DNA from: Zhengitettix transpicula
Taxonomy: Eukaryota; Arthropoda; Insecta; Orthoptera; Tetrigidae
Direction: 5' to 3'
Assembly (NCBI GenBank): GCA_037074705.1
Contig: CM073590.1
Coordinates: 9,928,001 to 9,992,000, forward strand
DNA length: 64,000 bases
Both the position numbers and the translations under genes were made by a program. How positions within the stretch are numbered: position 1 is the stretch's first letter; every line of letters begins with the position of its first letter. Shown here in pieces: positions 1-12,896 of the stretch. The notes below the pieces were generated by a model, which was not told the origin of the DNA, made no database searches, and saw nothing but the letters and a program-made list of their open reading frames with translations.

Positions 1-1084
1 GTGTAAGTCAGGAAAGTGTTACGCGTCCTCTGAAAGCATCAGCATGAGACTTGAATGCAGTCTTACGAAAATTCCCGATATTCATCGACCATTTGTTATT
101 AACAAGTTCAGGTGCCGTCATTAATGTTATCTGATTCGATAGGTTAATTACTCACGACGATCTCGAGCTACCAATCAACCCATAAAGTTCTGTCAGTACC
201 GACAGTCTTCCAATAAGAACTGTGTATCGTAGATCAACATAGAACGCGGCAATCCCCTGAGATTAATAATCGGAGCAACTCGCTTGGCCATTCAAAGTTA
301 AATCGTAGAAAAAAATTCTAGCTTTGTCATTAATAATAAAAGAACTTCCGATTGTCAGAGTGCGTGTGTTTGCCGAAACAAACCGCCTAAGGAAACAACA
401 GATGGCCTCACCGTTACGCAGGTAGAAGGCGCTAAATGCAGGGAGGTGCAGGACCCCATTACCACTGCCCGCAGCAATAAACCTCCCATAGGAACACTTG
501 CGACTTCCTCTGAGCTGTCCCTGAGGCGCACGGCGCCAATTTCCGATTCCGGGAACTCTCGCTGGAACAACTCAGCTCTATGGAAAGAGATATTGCTTCT
601 GCATCATCAATGACGAGCATTTCCTCTTTTATCTAATGAATTGGGGCACTGTCCAATTCGTTTCTTCCTTTTTTTAATAACTCTGCTATTACGTCATACA
701 ATGGTCAAAAACGGACTCTAAATATTTCTTCTTATCGTTCTTAAATAAAATCTCCGATCTTATCTTCCTAAAAAAATGTATATCTCCGGTTCTAAACCCA
801 CGTCTTTTACTTATGAGAGTTAATCATCTAAGAGCGGAAGTGGACTATAGAATTCCGAAGACGTCGTGTTATTCAATTTAAAAGAATAAAAATATCATGT
901 CGGATGACGAAAATATTAAAATAATTCATACAAATACAATGTTGATGACTATTATAAGAAAGTAACATGTTTTACATAATTCCAAATTTAATTTTATGAA
1001 TATATCAGCATGAGTCTATGTTCATGTGAAATTATGAAATGACAACATAAGGTTGGCCTAGTAGTTTTTATCGTATCGGCTAAT
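1..1084. other. Intergenic DNA with a GC-richer island
   Basis: No gene is visible. The sequence is AT-rich except for about 380-570, which is clearly richer in G and C and contains no long ATG-started frame. That island could be a regulatory element, but only its composition supports this. Confidence 0.4.
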
Positions 1085-1395
1085 TTTTTTTTAAGGCAAC
1101 AGGCTACTTGTGCGTAATCCACATGGTTGCAAAGGAAGGTAGCCCGGGCAATATTTTAAGGATCCTACCCGGCAAGGCCTGTGACCCCGGAAATACACCT
1201 CTCAAAACAGACCGAGGTGCCTCGGCTTGTGAGAACCTTAGTTCAAAAACGGAGAGATGAAAAGGCATCCCCGAAGGTAGCCCTCTCCGTCTCTCCTAAA
1301 AGGTCCTGATTGCGAGAGAACATTCCTCGCAAGTTCTGCCTTCGAGATAATAGCCGTCGCAGACTTTTCGGCTAAGAAAGAAGAAGAAGAAGGTC
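1085..1395 (-). mobile_element. Retroposon family 1, internally deleted copy
   Basis: Read on the minus strand, this ends in the family's 3' terminus (complement of ggcaacaggctac) followed by a short A-run, seen as T8 at 1085-1092. It carries the 5' module with the conserved block ccgaggtgcctcgg. Compared with the complete copy at 46.65-47.18 kb, the middle is missing: sequence passes from the ggatcctacccgg block straight to the ctctcaaaaca block. Its 5' end is longer than that of the complete copy and meets an (AAG)n run. No protein is encoded. The family assignment is firm because long blocks match other copies in the window; the mechanism (SINE-like or non-autonomous LINE) is inferred from the A-rich tail. 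Confidence 0.8.
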
Positions 1396-1396
1396 T

Positions 1397-1788
1397 AGAC
1401 AGTCTATGTATAGGTAATCCACATAGTGGTAGCTCCCATCTTATAGCATAGGGAAGGGAGTGAAAGGGGGGATGCGGAAGGGTAGAGGAAGGTAGCCAAG
1501 GGTCAACTAGGGCCCCCGGGCTATGGTTTAAGGATCCTATCCGGAAATTCGCCTAAAAGTGATGCAGGGAAATTCCTAGAAAGCCTGCATCAGGTAGGTC
1601 GGGCATTTGGTACTTGTCCCACGCCCTTCCGAAGGCGGGAGAGGGGTTTTGCTGTGGGGTCGCAGCTTTCTCCTCGCCTTGCCTTGACCAGTTTAGGAGG
1701 CAGCCGGCCGACTATTCCAATAGGAATAGCGGACAACTCTTACCGTATGGCCAAGGTCTTATCGGCAGACTTATCGACTAAATATATA
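1397..1788 (-). mobile_element. Retroposon family 1, subfamily A copy, nearly full length
   Basis: Minus-strand copy lying directly beside the copy at 1085-1395. It carries the central blocks aaaggggggatgcgg, ccaagggtcaactagggccc and cctgcatcaggtaggtcggg, and then the segment with gaccagtttaggaggcagc that is otherwise seen only in the complete 47-kb copy. It has the subfamily A marker aattcgcctaaaagtgatgc. Subfamily B copies have attcgcctaaagaaatgc at the same place. Its 5' head (around 1740-1785) differs from both the 47-kb copy and its neighbour, suggesting exchangeable 5' ends. Its 3' end (tctatgtataggtaatcc) is also of the A type. Confidence 0.8.
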
Positions 1789-4771
1789 AACCTTATTTGT
1801 AGGATGCGTCAAACCATACACAACTGAAAGAATCTCTCTTTGACTTTTTTGTTTGTTGATTTGTGCAAAATATTTGGCTTACAATTCGAATACGGTCTGA
1901 ATCTGAACTTAAACAATTTGAAATAATTAACTGTTCCGTAGATTCTTATGGTTTGTTTTGTATGATTTAGAAGACTACTGCTGGGGACGATTTGATTAAC
2001 ATTATTAATTTATTCAATAGGATCCACGCGTTCAGTGTAAAGTCTTTAATAAGAAAGGAGTAGGTTGTAAAACCAGTTTCTCTTGCCAAATGACACAATC
2101 ACGATAATGGTATTCAATAAGTAAAAAATATTTTAACCCAAGCTTTAAAAAATCTACAAAAAGCAAATAGACCGTACTGAAGGTTGGTGAAAGGCAAATC
2201 TTTAAAGTGATGTTCCAACGATCCGGAAGAACGAGTTTCTGCTCGAGGGCCAACTACCTCTTAAAGAGCCGGGAATGACACCGAAATCTGGTTAACTTTT
2301 ATTTTCCAAGGCGGTCGCGAAGAAAGATTTGTTCCAATTAGACGATATACTGAGCCGCCCGGGTGGATCGTTCCACTTGTAAATTATCGACAGTAAAAAT
2401 TCCGTAGAAGTCAAAAATATGAAAGCATTAACCGGTGTCAGGGTCCGGAGAGTATGAGTAACGGCGAGACGAGACCGCGAGTGTTACAAATGCGTGGTCC
2501 ATTTACAGCTCCCAGCGGGATGGACCAGCTCAGAGATTTATCGGAGTGCTCTGGCTAATCGCCTCTAATGCCGGCAACTGCACCGGCGCAGATTGCATCT
2601 ACATCACCTCTAACTGCCTCGCAAAACACAACGCCGCCTCGACTGAGTATCCTCTTCTATTAACTTGGCACATATTGTTGCTTAAATTTTTTTTAAGCCT
2701 TATTAGGGAACGGCTCTTTACTAAAATTGATTTGCGCCGTCTATAAAGCTCGGCGGCAATTTAATATCTGCGGGAAGTTAACACAAATTACTGCAGAATA
2801 TCGTAATCTATAGTCAAGGGCACTGAACGAAACATAATATTAACATAATTTGATTTTAGCTGGAAAAGGTTTTTTTTTCTTCTCGGGCGTTGATGGGTAG
2901 GGAAAGTGAATAAATCGGTTCCGAAGGGATCGGATTTCTTTTCCAATAATTATGTGCAAAATTTAGTAAGACTATGAAGCAAAAGTATAATTTGTTCAAT
3001 ATGTACCCACACATATATATTACATGTATCAGGGATTTGTCTAGAAAACATCATACAAAGCAATTCCGTTTGGAAAGTATTTTGTGCTTGGAAATGGTTT
3101 AACGCAGTTACAAACAGGGTATCTAAGGTACAAACAATTTTGATCGGGATTGGAAGTATGCAAAATATAAGTCTCGAAGTTTCCATTCCTCACACGAGCA
3201 CAGGTTTTAAGGAATTTCACTTACACTTCAATTCAGTTGAGATTGCAGGTAGCTTGCGAGCAATGGTTCCTATTTGCATATAAACCGCGCGTGTCACGCC
3301 CGCTAGTGGCGCACGAATTAAAATATTAATTAGAAGCAATCGCTGACGTCACGCCCTGAAGGCAGGTGTACCTCGACTCGTTTCATGAGGCCGTGAGCAA
3401 TAAACCGATCCTTGCTCGTTGAAATGATTAAGAGTGCACATCCGGGTGAATTCAGTGCAAGACTTGGCAAGGAAGCCATTGCTGATAAGTGGCCGTTGTG
3501 GTTCGGTGGTTAGCAATTCGGGTTTCACGTATCACGTCAGATGAAGTGTGCCTTATTCTGCATGGCTGTGAATTTCAACAATACGATTGTTGTCCTAGAA
3601 GCAGTGTATGCTATTTATTCACTTCGAGAAGGCTTTTAACAATCCAAAAATCGCACTGATTGAAAACCGATCATTTCTAATCACTGAATGCTGTTTTCTC
3701 AGAATCGTGTATGAATTAGTAATAGAAATTTAACTGATTTATGCATGAATTTATAAACTGATACGAGAAAAGCAATATATAAAAGATAATTGTGTTAGGA
3801 CTGAGTACAACTGAAATAAGGAAAGGAGGTAGGGTTTGATCCGAAAACTAGCTTCTTATCATACAGAAGCAGAAACTTGAGAAAGTCATCCTTCTGGGGC
3901 AGAACTGAGGTAGGGTTTCAGGATTTACATTGATCTCAATTGAAGCACTCATATCGATTAAACCGATAGAGTCCTGAGATACATAAAATCTATCATTGTA
4001 TGGGAGCTTTACGAAGTTGTTCCAGCATTGAGAAAATTATTCTTGATTTTATACCAATTTAGCTGAATATTTTTCTGAATAAAATCAAACGTATTGGATT
4101 AGTCAGAAAGACCTTGGACGTGGCAAGTCTAGACGAGTTCGCGGAGGAGTTGCATAATGTTGCGAAAGGTTAAAGAAAGGCAACGACTCGAGGATACATC
4201 TAAGAAACTGGCATTTTATAGTAAACATTTCGTTAATGGCAATAAAATTTCATCACAACTTTCTGTCTCAGTCTCAAAGTATCATTCGCATATTAAATAA
4301 CTAGTTTAAATAAAATAATTTTAGTAATCAACGAGTGTTATTAAATACCCCAATTATAAGCAAATTAGCCCGGAAACGATGGAGATAATTTGCAAGATAT
4401 TCAGTAGCCCTTTGAAGACGTTGAGTTATAAGGGATACAGAAACTCTCTGCATCTATGACATTAAAAAAAAACTGATGTATATCATTCGGGAAAAGATTT
4501 ATTACAAAATTAAAAAGAACGGAGATTAATTTACAGGCACACATCTTATAATTTGAAAACTGTCCAAAATTTATTAAAATATATTAAAATTTCCTCCATA
4601 ACATTTATATTACCTAATTATATGAACTGGAATTAGGAATTCAGGGACTTCATGGATATAATGTTAATGAAAGATAAAATGAGTTTTGCTTTACTCCTAC
4701 TGGACTATGATTTTTAGTATTATAACTGTCTGACTCCATATTTAAATTAGATAGCAGCCTATCAGTCAGAA
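1789..4771. other. Unique AT-rich intergenic sequence
   Basis: No gene or repeat is recognised. GC-richer stretches occur at about 2420-2670 and 3260-3560; the second contains a perfect CRE/ATF octamer at 3344-3351. The short frames here (up to about 78 codons) have no recognisable domain and sit in AT-rich sequence. Confidence 0.45.
3344..3351. promoter_or_regulatory. CRE/ATF palindrome TGACGTCA
   Basis: A perfect match to the bZIP (CREB/ATF) octamer, lying in a GC-richer island at 3260-3560 within AT-rich DNA. A perfect 8-mer is expected about once per window by chance, so only the setting makes it notable. Confidence 0.25.
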
Positions 4772-4979
4772 AAAAATTTAATACTCAAATTTTAATATTC
4801 AAATTTTAAACACAACGTTTCGTCCCTGATTGGGGGGCTCTTTGGGAGTAGTTCACACGTTAAAATTTTTTGTGAACTTCAAACTCTTTTATAATTGTAA
4901 CATCCGTACACCTGACGAGGTCCGAATCAGGGACGATACCTCTAGTTTAAAATTTGAATATTAAAATGTATTAATTTTT
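4772..4979. repeat. Foldback element F1
   Basis: About 208 bp with two inverted arms of roughly 55 bp. The left arm (4772-4831) reads through …attttaatattcaaatttt… and cgtttcgtccctgatt; the right arm (4925-4979) returns as aatcagggacgatacctc and then aatttgaatattaaaat. Each arm carries a GAAAC-type motif (complement at about 4817-4826; gatac in the other arm). It could be a MITE or part of a Penelope-like terminal repeat. No coding capacity. Confidence 0.7.
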
Positions 4980-7900
4980 CCGTTTATGTTACTAAAATTA
5001 CCAATTGGAGAAACAGTCCTCAATTTTTTAGGTTGTTTTAAGAAATTTATTTGATGTAAGATTACGTAAATATTTGTGAAACGAAACAGAATTAGGAATT
5101 TATTTTAAAACGAGTTATCTGATTGGCTGAATTTTTATATAAATAGAAGTACGGGCTCTAAAAAAAATCCGGGATAAAATACCCTATTAGAGAGTTGGAT
5201 ACAGTAAGAAAAATATAACACTGAACAAAAAAGGGTGGTCTTTAAGCAGGAGAAACAGATCCATCAAATCTTGCTGTACCTGTACCATTTTTATAAGTAT
5301 GATCACTTTAATATGCAAATGTAATTCTCAGTTGAAAATTACCCTGCACTTTTGACTGAGGTGAATAAAACAGCCTAAAAATCGAGGTCTGTTTCTTTAA
5401 TTGGCAATCAGATTCATTGGAATCCAATTCATCCATTTTTCTGATTGTTGTTTTATATCTTAAGTAAGTGATTTTGCACTCGAAAAAATAATTCTAATTT
5501 AAATTTTTTATGCAGTTTATGCGTTACGGAATTATAACAAATTCATATCGTTAAAATTTCAAAAATATTAATTTGTGATTCAACAATGAACAAAGTCGTG
5601 AGCGATGTAGATGGTAATATAATAGAATGTCAGTTTATTTAGAAGATACTTGTTATCAATGTGATTGAATTCTGTCTGTGGAATGACAATCTGAAATGAG
5701 ACCAATTGGCGGGGCTGTTGAGATCAGTTGAGGATGCTCGGGCTGTTTTTTTGGATACCCCTGTTGCGGACGAACGGATCGCTGTGATCGCAAGCAAAGC
5801 TGCAATACGTCGCTTATTAATTCGGTGCGACCTTTATTCATCCCGGCGCGGTTTTTTCCCGAAACACACTGCACGCTGAGTACATAAAACGTAAGCGCCT
5901 TTATGGCGCTCGCTATCCGTCAATTACGGGGCGGGTGGACGAGGGCTCATAAAGATGCGTATCTGAGTGTACCTGGTGCGTGCTGGAATCTGGCCGCGGC
6001 GCCCAGCGTCGCTCACTCGCACATACTCGTACACATCTGCTTCAGCACAGCTGCCCCCTGCTCCCAACAAAGACCTCCCTATCGAAGCCAGTTCCCATTC
6101 CGTGGATACGACTCATGACACGGAGCTCCCGCAATCAGTTCGTCGGGAACTAACAAGAGAGCACGTGGACTTCGAAATATCTTTCCTACACGAACCGTCA
6201 AATACCGTCACTGAAGTAAATCCAATTCCGTTTTGGAAAAAAAAATCTCTATTCTTAAATCACACACATCATAACACATTTGTGAAGTTTAGTCGACCTA
6301 TAAACGAATGAATTAAATTTTCAGAATTCAAAACTTTCTATGCCATACAAACCCCCTTGACGAAGAATTTAATTCTATTCCCCATATCACAGATACCTTT
6401 CTACGAACCTGGCCATATATGATGAGTAAAATGCCGAAGTTTGCATTTAAAAATAAATTAAAACAATCGTCTTCTGTCATTAATATAAATAATAATACTA
6501 GTATGATACTAAATATAAATGCTTATAAATAATGTCAAATCTCTAATATCTCTGTTATCCTCTCAGAACAAAGTTCACAATACATAATAAATTTAAAAAT
6601 TCTAGGACACTGGATCACTACGTAATTTCAAAAACATTTAGACCGATGTTAATTTAAAAAGAGGAAAATTTCTAAAAAAAATTACAAATATTAGCAAAAT
6701 AAAGCTTTCAGTTGCGTTATCAATGCAGTACAACAGGAAAAGTGTTAATTTATTTGTATTTAATTACGTATAAAAGGGTAATAACTCTCGTTGACTTGAA
6801 AAACACTGTAATTGTCACTTTAGATCCATCTGTAAAAATTTACTCAAAAATGTATAATCCTCAGCGTATATTAAACATTTCCAGAATGGAAATAATACTG
6901 ATTTCAGAATATAGGCTACATTCTTAACCAATCAGTCAAATTGTATTGATATAATTAATTATAGATGCAATATTGCATGTTCTCTAACAACATTGAAGAA
7001 CTTCAGTATTTGAACGAAGTAATCTTTGCTTCAAGTTGAAAGAGGAAAGAAAAAGAAAGAAAAAGAGGTGATAAACTTAGAAAACATGATGAAATATTCG
7101 CGAGTCAAGATGGAAAACGATAAGTAAGAAATATAGGAGGGATATTCTCCTAATTTTGGTAAAGCCGAATATCTTTTGCAAGAAGATTACGGTTGAAATT
7201 TAATATCACATGCTGCATGGAAATACATGCTTATTCCAACAAGTTGTCCTTGAGTATGTCTAAATAAGGTTGCAATAAATGACCTTCAAAAGTTTTATAA
7301 AGATGGCTACTCATCGTAAGTTTGTGGGGATGGCGGGGTGCAGTTTTCTTTGACAGAGAAAAAGGATCTTTCATGGATGTACATTTATTTTGTCTAAATA
7401 ACATTATTAAATATTATTAAATAATATTATTAAAATAACATTATTATATATTTAATGAATTTTTTGTGTTGGTAAGCCTATACTTTCTTCTTGGTTGCCC
7501 GTATTTCGAAACTTATTTACAGCGATAATCATTACATTACATTAATTCGTTAATTTGAATACTACTTACCGTCTGTTTTTTCTATAATTCGTAACAGATA
7601 AAAAGCTTCATTTTACACATGATATGGTTCATACTAACTATACGGTCTGTGTCTGTTAGTGTGTTCTATTCTTCGACTGTATAATGTGGTCATTAATGTA
7701 GCAGGCCTGCTTAAACAGTTAATCTGCGTTGGGAATTCGTGGTCCGCCAGAATGCAGATAACAGCAGTAAAATAATTATAGGAACAGGAGTAAAACGGAT
7801 GTTTATGATAGGATACTGCAGGAATGTAATTACAACAGAACAGAGGCCCCGACCGCCTAAGCGCGGCAGAGCTGAACAATAGCCGAAGGGTTGCAAAGGG

Positions 7901-9759
7901 GGTTGGGGAGCAAAAAATCCCTCAACGGCCGCCAGTCCCTTCAAACCCGACAGAGGTGTTAACTAAACTTGCTGCACGCGTAAAAATCTAATTTATGATA
8001 ACAAAACTTTTATAACACACAGTGAACCTCAGGATATAAATTAGAAGCTTAGAAGAGAAAGAAAAAAGTGCATTTAGTGGACTGATATGTATCTACTACG
8101 ATTGTTAGGTTACTGGCAGCAAATATTTTCCAGAAGCTCCGGGTTCGGGGATTAGGAGCGGCGGGTATTAAACCCGAGGCTTGGCCCCTTGCAACACAAG
8201 TTCCAGAGATTCGTCCAACCAAATAAAGACACGGAGAGATGTAAGGGTTTGAATAATGCATGGCGCAGAGCAACCGCGGCGCTTCGTGTATGACAACTCA
8301 GCCAACCCGTGTTTCCGCGGCTCTCACCAAATAATCCTTAAATCACACAGCCTCAGTACTGGTGGGACGTTGGCGAATAAATGGTGAAGACATCAACTAG
8401 AGCTGGGCACGTATCCAACACTCGAAATCATTTTCTGACTTAACAGACTGGAAATCAGATTTCGGGAGATTTTACATAAGCGTAATACAGAAAGGCTTTC
8501 CTGCGATCAATTTATGAAAATAATTGTCTCACAAAGTTATAATCTAATCACTAAAGTTGAGGACTAGATTTTATGTTAATCGTTCGTTGAGCAATAGATA
8601 CGATATATGTATATGCGTACAAAGGGTTGATAAAATAACAATTCGTCACTTTTGGAAGCACAAAAACGGGTTTTTGTATGTGATTGCCGTCAGAAATAAT
8701 AATCAAACACAGACTCATGCAATAAGAGAAACATTAACGAGGGTTATTATTGAGTTAACTGTCAAAGCGATGTACACAGAAAGACATTATAATTGGTCCA
8801 AGAAGTTCTTCATTTTCTTGACGAAGGGTTTCATTGAAGAACTAGATGGTTACTTTTTGTTTCTGCAAACCGGTTTTTCTTCTCATCCGTTGAGAGAGAC
8901 TTACGTCTTGTTCATTTCACAGCGAGCAGTTTTATGCAAGGAAAGTTTAAACTAGTGTTTATTTTTTCTCATACAAAAGAGTGAATTGTTCGCCAGGAAA
9001 ATTATTAACATGTGTTGACATAAATCATTGCAGGATTAACACATTACTCGTTATCTGCAAATAAGTAATTTTACAATTGCCAGCAATGGTGGTGTGGCAA
9101 GGATGCAACAAGAAATTAGCAATATATGTATTGATTGCTTTTCCCTCCAGTATGTGAATAATTCATTTGCAATATATCATATAAGAATGGTATTTTCACA
9201 AAGCCTCTACGGTCATCAGTTCGATAGCTTGAATAGATCTTCGTGTGGGTCCAACCAGGTCCTGTTTATAATTTGGTTCGAAGTTCCAATGCTTTTCTTC
9301 AGAAAACCCAAGACCTTCAAATGCCCTGGCTTATTCATCATCAAAGGTTTAGTTATTCACGTAATTCTTCGTCCTTCTTCGTCTGGGCCCAAAAATTTCC
9401 TTAGGGACGAGGGAGTGGCATAGCCTTGGCTCGGTTCCGAGTAATAACTTATCTTCCACGAGCACTGTTAATGCCCGAAACCCACTCACTTTTGGTCCAG
9501 TCCATTGAGATTGTGGAAATTCGTCTAGATATAAAGATTTTCAACGCGTGGTTCAGAGAATTTGAGAAAACTGGGAAGTCGACATGTCAAGGGCATTAAC
9601 GGGGGAGCTCAAGGTTGTAAGCGTGATTGCAAAGGTTAGAGGACACGAATAGTCCTGTCGGTATCCATACGTCACCCCCGTTTCTCTGTCACAGGTTAAC
9701 AATCTGGTAGATCATGTAACACGGTTCGGGTGAGGAGAATAATTATTAGAAAAGGAGAG

Positions 9760-10012
9760 TTTTTGGTTGTGTGGTCACGCTCGGCGGCGCAGCCGTCGCC
9801 ATGCCGACCACGTATGCCGGGCCCCGTGTTTAATGAACTGGATAAAATGCTCCGGCTACTGTAATAAAGTACGGTCGCCTTTGTCCCCCGCGGAGATGTT
9901 CGCCTTCCACGTATTCGCTCGGCAAAACATCCAACACCGTAAACGAGCCGCTTCTTCCTGCCTTGAAAAAATCACCCAAGTTCCGCGGCGAAAGACGTTT
10001 ACTGCTCAATAG
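9760..10012. other. GC-rich island, possible regulatory element
   Basis: Markedly richer in G and C than the DNA on both sides, with several CpG steps (for example tcggcggcgcagccgtcgcc). Open frames on both strands (81 and 70 codons) overlap here and look like a by-product of composition. A promoter, an enhancer or an unrecognised exon are all possible. Confidence 0.25.
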
Positions 10013-10670
10013 AAACACTAATTCGGGATGAATTTCTTTCACTTATAATAAAATGCAATTTTAAATCGAGGAACGATAAATTTGATTTAGTTTTTAATTT
10101 GCTCAATATTTTATTAATATTAACAACAATGAAAAAATCCCTTTAATAGACTGAGAAATTAACACGTCAACGAAAGATTTAACACGTGAATAATACCAGC
10201 GATTATTAATAAAGTAAGATGAATGTTTAGGAGGGTAGGTGATCCCACCCTAAAAATTAAAATAATTCCTTGGATAGGGTACAAAGTAGGGTAATAAAAT
10301 CGTACTTTGACAATACGGTAAAAATAATTATTCATTAATGACTCGAATGTGTCACCTATAAAAACATTTGGATGTGATTATTTGGGAGGAATTATAAACA
10401 AAGTAATCCAACGAAACGAAACATATTCCTTAAATTGAGTTAAAAAAATTGTGTAGAGTGATCTAAATAATAAGTAGTTTTAAATACTCTTACCCTTAAG
10501 TCATGATGTAAACTTAAACTAGTATGCTATTGGATTAAAAAGTAATCGTAGTCGAATAAAACAATTTATTTAAAATAATATACGAGCTTTGACGAAAACA
10601 TGTTCGTTTAATTTCAAAATATCAGGCCTTCAAAGTTAATATGTTGCGCAAAAATATTTATATAAAAACA

Positions 10671-10790
10671 CTCCATCCTCCCCTAAATCACTCCGGAATT
10701 ACCTAACTCTAGCCCCTCCTACCAACTGGCACTACATACTCCCTAAATATCCGTTCTTCCCATTTCCCCCCATTACCTCCTTAACGCTTC
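10671..10790. other. G-poor, C- and T-rich stretch
   Basis: About 120 bp in which the plus strand has very little G and many short C-runs, ending near cccatttccccccattacc. This strand bias is unlike the flanks. It could be a decayed polypyrimidine tract or an old repeat; no element is recognised. Confidence 0.35.
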
Positions 10791-11617
10791 AAACATGTAG
10801 TTTCGCCAATGACCAGATTGATCGCTAACATCATGCCGGCTTATATATTAATATGCGGTAAACAAGTTAATCTGCTTCTCTCGTCTCTTGGAATGACACG
10901 GGTAACATCCAAGACCACAAGTTTACATGTGAAATATTTACCAATTGTAAATACCTTGTTATTTGTTTAATTTTTACAATTGTAAATACTGTTATTATTA
11001 TTATCACAACTGTAAAGTCTCCGGAGTAAAAGTAAACTTTAATAAATAAAAAATAAAAAAAATCCGCAAACCAAGGTTTTCAGTACTGAAACAGAATTCA
11101 GTAATAAAAATTATAATAATGCTTTTACCAAACATTAACGTGTGAAGCTTCATTCTGCAATCTTACACGTTAATGATTCATAATTAAACGCTATCAAGTA
11201 ACGGAAAGAAAGACCCCATATGCAAATTTTATTTGTCGTCGTTTCTATAATTTAAAGAATTTATTACAAAAAAATGAGACTGCCAGATTGAACGATACAT
11301 CGTAACGTTACATAGACATTGTGACTTAACTCTAAATTTGAATGTGCAATTACACAGTTACAGAAACCATTACCAACTTGAATGGCATCGTAAGCATTAA
11401 TCTATTCAATTTCAGCATGTTTTTCTTTTGGAATATTTCGGACTGGATTTAATTTAATTATGTCAATTGCAACACTTCAAACTTGTCTACGAATGAATAT
11501 ATAACCGGAAACAAAAAAAAATCTGAAACTTGTGGCAACCTATTTTAAAGTGAAAAAAATTGAATCCATAAACACTTTTTTTGTAGCACAGGTTTCTTGC
11601 AATCAAACCGATATATA

Positions 11618-11721
11618 TATATATATTATTTTTCTAAATAATTCTAATAAAAATAATATATTTTATATATATATATATATTATTTTTCTAAATAATTCTA
11701 ATAAAAATAATATATTTTATA

Positions 11722-11761
<40 letters not shown>

Positions 11762-11768
11762 TATTTTT
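11618..11768. repeat. AT-only minisatellite, period 54 bp
   Basis: The block attatttttctaaata begins at 11625 and again at 11679, a period of 54 bp, and a partial third copy begins at 11760 after an expanded (TA)n tract. Within each unit the segment ttctaataaaaataatata recurs. The 81-bp distance to the last copy is explained by extra TA dinucleotides. Confidence 0.85.
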
Positions 11769-12880
11769 CTATCCCAGAAAACGTAATAACGGGTCTACTG
11801 AGAGGACGAACAACGTAGTGCGATGAATGTAGGCGTCTAATTTGTTTAAGACCTCTGGTTGTTTGTCGACTGTCAGTCCATTAACGGAACTAAGTGACGG
11901 ATGATTCTGTTGAGAGCGGAAAGAGCCGATGCCTACTTGTATTTGAGTGTATATAATTACGATATAAGTTTCAAATTTTCATAGACTCAAAACCTTCACT
12001 TTAATTCAAAAACAGAATAATCTTATCGGATCATTCTTAAAGTACATTGCCAAAGAACAGGGAAAAGAAGCAACATATTTATGAAATTCGCGTTGCGAAT
12101 GAAAAAGTGAGGTTTTTTTTCTTCATGTAGATAATTACATGGAATTCGTTTGAAGCTCATCGATTCGTTGACATCTGCCGAGTAGAAGCAGTCACGCTAA
12201 CCGTTGGTAAGCCTGATGGAGGGTGGCACCCCTGTTAACCGTCAGCAAACACTCCAGCGGCACCCACAAAAACAGCATTCCTCTTGTCGTGCCTGACTTC
12301 ATATACGATAGGGCACGACCATGGTTTACACGGTAAATAAACACTACCTTCAGTATAAAAAGCTCCAGCGGACAAAACACCTTCCATAATGAAGTCTCGC
12401 ATGGCCAACGTTGTCAAATTCGAAAATTTTATTAAAAAATGATGATAAAAATTTGGTGACGTTGTTAAATATTCATTTATTATAAATATGAGTGAGTATT
12501 ATAGAATTCCTCAATTTTAACTGAATAGAAATATAATTTATACATAAAAAGCCGAAATAGTGAAACTGACTGATGGTGCTCGAAACTCAAATACGGTAAA
12601 ACTTGCAGAACTCAGATAATATGTAAGACATTATTGTAAACGACTTATTATATGTAAGGTTAAGTCATTAAAAATAAGTTGACAAGGCTGAAATCATAAA
12701 GTGGAGATGATACATATCGTATGGGAAGCAAAGACGCCGTTACAAGCCATTGTGCGTCGCCAGAGCCAATTAGGTCCAGTGTTGAAGTGACCCGAGTAGA
12801 AGTGTGGCCTGGTTCACAAATTGTAGGTCAGGATATTTGAAAGTAAAATGTGAGGAAAGGTGCGTCGGCTACAACACATG

Positions 12881-12896
12881 CGCGCGCGCATACGAA
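12881..12896. other. Alternating purine-pyrimidine tract
   Basis: The run catgcgcgcgcgcata alternates purine and pyrimidine throughout, a sequence type able to adopt Z-DNA under negative supercoiling. It lies in the GC-richer island at 12.7-13.1 kb. Confidence 0.4.

Noticed and set aside
3486..3530. Possible tRNA-like A box in gtggttcggtggttagc
   Set aside because: No matching B box at the right distance and no cloverleaf.
8557..8955. Open frame of 132 codons, plus strand
   Set aside because: It begins at TTG; the first usable ATG (8769) leaves about 62 codons. The sequence is AT-rich with no domain and no splice context.
9094..9423. Open frame of 109 codons, plus strand
   Set aside because: No recognisable domain and no ATG start: the frame begins at GTG (9094). 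Not supported as a gene.
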